Made by a program: the position numbers and the translations under genes. From the NCBI GenBank assembly GCA_006538405.1, contig BJKQ01000002.1:124001-188000 (forward strand): DNA of 64,000 bases. The letters are read 5' to 3'. Below are positions 57,118 through 64,000 of this stretch, piece by piece. The notes below the pieces were generated by a model. That model searched no databases. It was given only the letters and a program-made list of their open reading frames with translations, and was not told the origin of the DNA. How positions within the stretch are numbered: the first letter of the stretch is position 1; the number at the start of each line of letters is the position of its first letter. The stretch comes from Hansfordia pulvinata (lineage: Eukaryota; Ascomycota; Sordariomycetes; Xylariales).

Positions 57118-59542
57118 GGGTTGCAAGAGCTTCAGAGGAGGAAACCGAGAGGGGGAGAGGTCTCCGGGGACACGGCGCGAATCGGGAGTAGGGAACCGGG
57201 ACTCTCGACTCTCGACTGTCGATCCTCATGGCATACACAAACAGCCATTGCCGCCACATCTGAAGCGCCCATCGCCGCCTTGCCCTCGTGAAGGGGCGTC
57301 TTCTTCCTTGACGGCACATTCATGTCGAATCTTGATCTGACAGCGGCAGCTGTGGAAAAGGGGGGGAATCTGCGCTGCCCTCTCTCTCTCACGTTTCTCG
57401 GCGTCGTAGAACGGGTCCCAATCGCAGAGACCCCCGCCAGCCACACGGTGTCATGGCACCGTCATGCTCCTGACGCGGCGCCGTCAGTGGCTTCTGGCCC
57501 AGCCCTTCATAATGACACGGCATGATATGCAGCCCGACGAGACGCGGCGACAACGCGTGGCGACCGAGGGAGAAGGGCCGCTCTGACCTGGTCTCGAGTG
57601 CTCGTACTCGTCAGACCTGCCAGCAAAGAGCCGAGCTGCGAGGAAGAAGAAGAAGAATCATCTACGAGTAGAGAGGGAGGGAGACTGATGAGGGAGAGAG
57701 GCCCGCCGCCATTGGCGCTACGCGTATTCGCGCCACGCCACTGTTCGCTACGCGTAACCGCGCCTGGCGGACCGTCTCATTCACTGCGTCTAACAGCCTT
57801 ATTAGGTACCTCTACGGAGTACATAAGTCAGATCTCGGCCGCACTACGAGTACATGTATGCACGAGGACTCGTACGAGTACTTGTGCACGCAGAGGGCAT
57901 AGTGCGACTCGTTAGGGGTCGGGGCGAGCCGCGTGGAGATGCGAGAAATGTGGATGGAGGAGGAGCGCCAGCGTCCATTGTGAGGTGCGAGTACTCGTAC
58001 AAGTAGGTACGCAGTCAGTGCGGCAGATGACAAAAGGGGGTGGGCAGCTCAAACTTGGCGCATCGAAGCCCTCTCCTCTCCTTTGCGCGTCGCTGAACCC
58101 TCTGATGAGGTGAGGCGTGAGGCTCGTGATACGAGTGCATGTGGAGGCAGTACTAAGGCGAGTACCCAGCAGCCGTCGTCAGATCTATTCGTCTCGCCTG
58201 CCTGCCTGCCCGGAAATGGCCTCATCGGCCGTCACCCCGTCCCCCCACCCCCTCTTTGGCTTTCGGCGGGTTGGCACAGCCCTGTCCTCAAGTCGTGCGT
58301 TCCCAGAGGGCCGGGCCATCTTGTTTTTGCGGGGGAGGGGCCCCTGCTGCTACTCGTGCTCGCTGTTTGCTCGAATTTCTTCTTCTTTTTCTTTTCTTTT
58401 CTTTTCTTTTCCCCATTTCCCCTTCCCCCGACCCATGGTGTCTGGCACCAACAACCTTGCCTGCACATGGGGAGGGGCTTGTCTGATCTGGGTGGTTACC
58501 ACGCCACCACGCGTGTGTTGGCCGATGCGGGTTCGGGGACACGCCTGACCAGCGTCGGTGATGGATTCCGGCTTAGATTCCCCTGCCCCCCAGCCACTCA
58601 TCAGCGAGAGAGAGTGTGTGTGCCATTCGCTCGGGAGGCCCGGGGGGCGACATGCAAAATGCCTCCAACCAGAATGCCGTCTGTTCTCGATCTCTACGAG
58701 TACTACGAGTACAGTACTGGTAATCCTCGGGGTCCCAAACTAGGGAAGCCGGGGAAACCGGGCATGCAGGGGGTGTATGGGAGAGCAAAAGTCGACGATG
58801 CCAGCTGAGCGTGAAGGCTGGCTGGACCGGTGGTTCTACCACATCAGGACCTGGCATACGAGTACCTTACTCACACCCGAATGGTATTACCACCGGGCCC
58901 TCTCGTACGACAGGACTGATGACTCTGCGGTCATTCTTACTACGCGCAGCTCAGCGTCGTGGTGAGTCGTTGTTGAACCACACGTCTTGTCGCTCTCCAG
59001 CTTTTGCCAGCCAGACCGACTTAAAAAAGCAGGCAAGGCCTCTGCAACAACATCGCAACCGCAGCCGAGGTCACGCGCTGACGCCCAGTCTTGCATTCTG
59101 CCGGCTTTCCATCACTTCTCGTCCAGCCGAGGGAGCGTGGTCGTCAGGGACACGCTCCCTGCCGGCTGTACAAGTAGTCCCGTCCTCCAAACCGTCTTCA
59201 CTACGACCATCTGTCCCTCTCATACCGGCAATGGCCATCCTACTGGCCTACGGTTCGTGAAGCCAGAAAAGAAGCGTAATTAAAGGGGAGGGAGGAATGG
59301 CGACAAGAAAAGACTTTAGGCCGATGCTCCCACCCACGCCACCATGCCACGCAGCTGCCGGTGATCTGCAAAGGAAACCCCCCTCCAAAAAAAAAAGAAG
59401 TCTGGGGGAGCTGCGACGCCACGGGGTCCCCACAGCGGAAGTCCCCTGTTCCGCGCTGCTGTGATGTGGTGTGATGGGCCACCGTGTCCGTCCAACGAGA
59501 ACTCTCGGCTGCTCTGGGTGCCCCCCCATCCCCTGTGCCCCT

Positions 59543-59598
59543 GTCGACGTTGGTCTGTCGACGTTGGTCTGTCGACGTTGGTCTGTCGACATTGGTCT
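59543..59598 (+). repeat. 14-bp tandem repeat, four copies
   Basis: Unit GTCGACGTTGGTCT repeated four times head to tail; only the last copy differs, by one base (A for G). Confidence 0.9.
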
Positions 59599-62500
59599 GG
59601 CTGCCCCCTCATCTTCTCGCCTGGCTGGTGTTGCGTTGCACCCTTCGGTCGTCCCCGGATTTTCTGTCTGACTCTCGCACATGCATCAATGCATGTCTGC
59701 GTGTGTCATGTACGAGTAGGTATGACTGGAACACTCGCAAGTGGTGTGTGCCCACGAGTAGGTAAGCACGAAAGGTAGGTTAGGAATGAATATAAATATG
59801 CACGTCTTTTCGAACTGGGGCTGCACCGTCATCATCACGAGACCGCGGGACATGCGACACTTTTCCACCAACCGTCACGTCGGCGGTCATCAATCGCCGG
59901 CATGAGCACGGCTGCCGCCCACTGCGCCGGTTTCCTGTGGTGTCGGTGGCGAGAGTGTACGAGTAGGTTGGTAGGGAGGGCCTGCTGCTAGTCGCCGAGA
60001 GGCTGGCCTGGGCCGGGCTGGACTGCTTTCTGCTTCTACTCGTATTATTGTTGTTATTATTAGCCGCTCAGGAACCCGTACGACGACTGACGACCCCGCG
60101 CGCGCCATGTCGCCTTCGGGAATAATGTCCTGCTGTTGACAAGATGACAAAAGGCCCGTAGTAAAAACCCAAGTCAGCAGAGAGGAACCCCGCCGCCGCC
60201 GCCGCCTCCTCGGCCTGTCCGTCCCGTGGGCTACGTTCTACGTTATTAGCAATTGCGCCGAATCGGTTGGCTCATTTGTTGGGTCCGTTTTTTTGTCCCC
60301 TGTCATCCCTGTATGAATAGCTATTGTGGAACGAAGAGGCTGTCCCGCTCGACGAGTATGAGCTCGTATGATCAGACCGAGAGACGCGCACAGTCGTGCT
60401 CTGGTGTTTCCTAGAGACACATCCATAGCAGAAGCCTACTCGCACACTCTTGTCGCACCGGTGTACACACAACCGAAACCCGTGAGGAGCCGAAAGTACG
60501 GACTTCACAGACACAAACGTCGGGCACTCCGTAGACAGGAGCAGAGGCAGACTGACTAGCAATTTAAGCAGGGGTCTTCGCCAACATAGGTACGAATACG
60601 GAGATGATGAAGCAGAGGTATACGTGAGGTAGGTATGGGCAAGAAACGATGGTGGAGCATCGACTGGCCATAGTGAGTAGCCGTCGACCTTCTCTTTCCT
60701 CCCCTCTGCAGATTTTTCGCCTCGTCCCGCCTCGCCTCGCCCCCAATCTCGACGCGTACTCGAACGAGACTCGAATAGCCGCCGCAACCCGTGTCCTGCA
60801 GAGTCGTGAACCTCCCAGCCTGGCTGGTTCTTTCTGCTTCGGCTCGATTTGCGTGCGAGACAAAAACCCTGTCCTTCCCCTTTTCTTTTACACACGCACA
60901 CGCACTCTCTCTGACTATCTGGCGACCGCTGTCTGGACCGGAACAGACTTGGGCAAGCTTAGGTAGCTTACTCGTAGATAGAGAAGAGGGTGAAGAAAGA
61001 CTCGAAGCGGCACGTGGGACGCAAAACAGAGGGCCGGCCAAGGCTGCCTAGATGAGCCTGGCAACCACGACGAGTACCTCGCGAGTATCCATCCGGCCCT
61101 CTTGGTGTGCTCCACGAGCAGGTAATTCGTGAAACGGTACTTGCCCACGTCCCGAGTGTACTCCCGGTATGGGTCCTTGGCATCGGCAGGAGGGGGACGG
61201 GCCGCCAGACCGGACCCAAGACTTTTGGGCCCTGACGCCCGCTGTCGATCGGCCCCTCTGCCTACTCGTACATACGATACGGATACTCGTACGAGTAAGG
61301 TACATGGATACTGCATTGTCAGGTACCCACCAGAGGTACCAGACGCACTCGCACTGGACCCGACCTCTCTCCAGCTCTCGCTGATCACACTCATCATCCA
61401 TCCATGATTCCATCAACCCGATTAACCCGGCTGAAATTTCGAACTGTCGCTACTGTCGGTGGTGTACTCGTATCAGTCGCTTCATTTCTCTGATGAGTGG
61501 TTGGTCGGCTGTCACGTTGGCGCGCCCCGTATTCGCACGTACGCACGCACGCACGTTCTCACGCGAGCCCGCATTCCGTCCCGCTCGCCCGCCCGGCCGA
61601 CCGCCTCACTCACCAAAGATCCAAGAGACGATTCCCCGTTCGTCCCCATCTCCATCCCCATCCCCACGGGGGACGACCCGGTAGATCCCTCTCCGGAGTA
61701 AGATCACCCTACAGACAACCGCATACTCGTACATCCGAGCGAGCACATACCCACACAGACAAGACAAGACGAGACAAGAGGCAGCCGGCACGTGTCTGGC
61801 ACCGAGATCCGGGGACACTACTACCACCGCCACCACCACCACTACCCCGTACGGCGAATGTTCGACTTGTCGCCTGCGCACCCCTCTGCTTATTACGTCT
61901 CACCTCCATCTCATCCCCATTGACACGATCAACCGCAGAGTCAGTCACTCATCAGCTCTCGCAGCGAGCAAGTCTCGTGCCCAGCTGGCTCACACGACTA
62001 GGCCGTCTTGGCTCTGATGACAAGCAACTTGCTTGCTGCCCAACACACTCACCCGGCCTTCTCTGTCTTTCCACTCGCATGCCGCGCTCTCGTCTCTTCA
62101 GCGCCTCCTCGCCTGCGGCGCTAATGCTGGGGTAGTTAGACCCAGGCCCCAAGGTCGCTCGCTCGGTCACCCGCCTCTCGGCTGGGAAGGATCCGTCCAG
62201 CACAACAGAGTAGCGCAGAGCAGAGGCTCGCCTCGTCCGTCGTGTTCGTACCGTACAGGGCTCCCTCCTTCTCCTGCCCGCCGTACGAGGCGAACGGAGA
62301 AAGCTGAGCCAGCGACCACCTTCCCCCGATCTGCATGACAATCCACCGCCTCGCCAGTGGCTGCTCGCGTCTCTCTACCGGGGCCAAGTGTTATACCAAC
62401 CTGACCATAGACCACCTACCACAGAGTCAGAGTCCTCGAGAATCTGTCTGACCAGGACGGGCCCCCTTTCTGGCTGAGCCTCTTCTCTCAACATGCGACC

Positions 62501-62671
62501 CTGAGCTCCCCCCAAACTTCTGCCACAGAGAGAGAGATATAGGAAGAACAAGTCTGTTGACCACGCCGGCGTCACTGTTGTGGTTGTTGTGTCGTCCTTG
62601 TCTCTTGTGTCTGGGGTAGATCTCACGAGGGCCGGCAGAAGCAACAGGGTCTGTGTGGAAACACGGCAACT

Positions 62672-62702
62672 AAAGCAGCAGCAGCAGCAGCAGCAGCAGC
62701 AA
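62672..62702 (+). repeat. (CAG)n microsatellite
   Basis: About nine CAG triplets, probably in the 5' leader of the last gene. Confidence 0.8.
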
Positions 62703-62823
62703 CGGCGACAACATATCATAATTCTCATATTCATCACTTCTCTTCTCGTTGAAATTTCCACACCATTCGTCTGCAGCCGACTCCTCAGACAGACTCCGAC
62801 GGCAGAGAGAAGGGCCGGTCTTC

Positions 62824-64000
62824 ATGGGTGCCGACGTCGAGACACAGCGCGCCGTGCGACAAGTCCTGAGAAGCTGGCCGCCGCTTCGTCACGATGGACG
62901 TGTCACTAGTCGCATTCACGACTACGACTACGACTACGACGCCGTGTCTCTGCCCATGTCGGTGCCAGACTATGAGTGCCATTGGCCAGCCGCTCCCCTC
63001 GTCGGCGTGAGGAATCACCGCCCCGCGGGCGCTTCTTCCGCCCCGGCCTCGCCCCTGTCGTCGCCGTCGGCTTCGTCGTCATCAGACCGAAATAAGGCCT
63101 TGCGCCGCGAGCGGCCTCACCACCAGCGTCACCATCATCGCCGGCGAAAGCCCGAGACTAGATCCTGCCCGTCATCGCCACCGCCGCTAAGAGCTGCGAC
63201 TGCTGCCGATACCAGACCCACCAGCAGTCAGGGCCAGGAAGCCGCGTCTGGGTCACAGCAAGCAAAAGCGGCCGACTCTGCTTCTGTGCGCCAGGCGATC
63301 ACCCCGCGTAAGCTGGTCCCCTTGGCCGGGGAGGAGGGGGGAAAGGTCGAGGGGGAGGATATCAGCGCGCTCTTCTACCGCTCTCTGATCGCCGAGAGCC
63401 TGGGTGTGAGCCAGCTGCGGGCGAGGCTCGAGATACCATCTCGGTCGTCGCTGGCGATGTCTCACCACCACCACCCCGACTACTATGTCACGACGAGGAC
63501 GACAACGATGATCATACCTCTGAAGCGCCCACGCCGCTCCGATGACGTCGACGGGCCCGGGACGGGGGTCATGTCATCCAAGAAGCGGCGCCTGCGGCTG
63601 GTGCTCGTGACCAGCCGGCTGTCGCGGCCGTATGCGCAGCCAGCGACGTACATCCCGGACCGGGGCCGCGGCGGGCGGGACGCCGGCATGCCGGTGCTGA
63701 CGCGCTTCCTCAAGCTGGCAACGACTACTGCCATGTCCTCTCCGTCTTTCTCTCCGCCCTCGTCCACGGCGTCTCCCAGCGCACCTCCCAATGCTGCTGC
63801 TCCTGTCGGTGGCAGTGTCAGTAGTGGCAGCACTCACCACCACCACCGCCCCAACAAGGCGGGCCACCAGTCGTCACTCGTCCGCAAGGCGGCCATCCTC
63901 AACCGTGTGCGTATCGGCGTCCGCCAGGCTGCTCTGTCCCGTGGCCACAACCACGTCGCCGGCCTCGCCGCCCGCCAGAACTCGCTTAACCACGGCCTGC
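62824..64000 (+). CDS. Uncharacterised fungal protein, N-terminal part (runs off window)
   Basis: An open frame of 392 codons from ATG 62824 to the right edge without a stop; an in-frame TAA at 62719 and no ATG in between fix the start. The N-terminus has a DYDYDYDAVSLPM stretch. A basic, Ser/Pro/His-rich region follows, then two segments that look structured: GEDISALFYRSLIAESLGVSQLRARLEIP (about 178-206, shown here only to mark the block) and SSKKRRLRLVLVTSRLSRP (about 249-267). A later LVRKAAILNRVRIGVRQAA block follows a His-rich linker. I recall similar KRRRLRL.LVTSRLS and LRKAA.LNR.R blocks in other ascomycete hypothetical proteins, so the gene is likely real and conserved. No enzymatic motif or membrane span is visible. 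The basic KKRRLR cluster could be a nuclear localisation signal. Confidence 0.6.
   Translation, partial: MGADVETQRAVRQVLRSWPPLRHDGRVTSRIHDYDYDYDAVSLPMSVPDYECHWPAAPLVGVRNHRPAGASSAPASPLSSPSASSSSDRNKALRRERPHHQRHHHRRRKPETRSCPSSPPPLRAATAADTRPTSSQGQEAASGSQQAKAADSASVRQAITPRKLVPLAGEEGGKVEGEDISALFYRSLIAESLGVSQLRARLEIPSRSSLAMSHHHHPDYYVTTRTTTMIIPLKRPRRSDDVDGPGTGVMSSKKRRLRLVLVTSRLSRPYAQPATYIPDRGRGGRDAGMPVLTRFLKLATTTAMSSPSFSPPSSTASPSAPPNAAAPVGGSVSSGSTHHHHRPNKAGHQSSLVRKAAILNRVRIGVRQAALSRGHNHVAGLAARQNSLNHGL

Larger units (their letters stand above)
56263..62823. other. Largest spacer, 6.6 kb, dense in the dispersed 8-mer
   Basis: No protein family is recognisable on either strand. It holds about 16 copies of TACTCGTA/TACGAGTA between 57.6 and 61.8 kb, a C22 tract, a 14-bp tandem repeat, a 10-bp stem inverted repeat (59130-59160) and a (CAG)n tract near 62.68 kb. 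Two GCTACGCGTA...CGCGCC copies lie at 57717-57765. The last kilobase is probably promoter and leader of the gene that runs off the right edge. Confidence 0.5.

Noticed and set aside
56417..60900. Several 100-240 residue open frames in the largest spacer
   Set aside because: Composed of simple repeats and 8-mer copies; no recognisable domains or consistent splice sites.
1..64000. CRISPR array, bacterial operon, insertion sequence or intact transposon
   Set aside because: Introns, promoter style and protein families are fungal; no regularly spaced repeats, transposase, reverse transcriptase or long terminal repeats were found.
1..64000. Repeat-induced point mutation (RIP)
   Set aside because: No long AT-rich, TpA-enriched tracts replace coding sequence; frame breaks are one-base losses, not C-to-T stops.

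Overview
The window looks like nuclear DNA of a filamentous ascomycete, probably a sordariomycete and possibly Hypocreales. The genus cannot be fixed from sequence alone. The signs are short GT...AG introns (about 50-200 nt) with CTAAC/CTGAC-type branch sites, GC-rich codon use, CT-rich leaders, and genes whose protein families are typical of these fungi. Sixteen genes are supportable. Gene density is low, and the long spacers are full of microsatellites, homopolymers and a very abundant dispersed 8-mer, TACTCGTA/TACGAGTA.

Layout. 1-510 (-): 5' part of a rhomboid membrane protein. 3759-4868 (-): SnoaL-like protein. 6605-13377 (-): giant HEAT-repeat protein of the LAA1/HEATR5 family, sharing a ~0.5 kb divergent promoter with 13887-15281 (+), a TACO1/YebC mitochondrial translation activator. 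15944-16307 (-): PET100. 17558-18912 (+): secreted metallophosphoesterase. 20222-21725 (-): RRB1. 23166-25525 (+): dihydroxy-acid dehydratase with an 8-nt micro-exon. 27141-28651 (+): kinase-like protein with a signal peptide. 29214-30834 (-): single-SANT protein. 35606-36747 (-): APH-type phosphotransferase in a less GC-rich patch. 41006-42866 (+): glutamine-rich Myb protein with a spliced 5' leader and a 26-bp perfect inverted repeat just after its stop. 44866-46370 (+): degenerate Nudix-like protein. 49705-51280 (+): GPI-anchored CRH/UTR2 cell-wall transglycosylase. 55027-56262 (+): secreted lactonase-type beta-propeller. 62824-64000 (+): partial gene of unknown function.

The genes do not form a pathway or biosynthetic cluster. 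Themes recur loosely: mitochondrial expression and assembly (TACO1-like, PET100), ribosome and vesicle housekeeping (RRB1, LAA1), secreted or wall proteins (metallophosphoesterase, kinase-like, UTR2, lactonase) and DNA-binding proteins.

Two global observations matter most. First, TACTCGTA/TACGAGTA occurs about 45 times by hand count, where about 2 are expected, and I found no copy in a coding exon. Second, ten of the sixteen genes contain one or two frame breaks (13 in all). Every break is the loss of exactly one base, and adding one base makes each complete CDS length divisible by three. That points to a systematic base-undercall in this assembly rather than gene decay.
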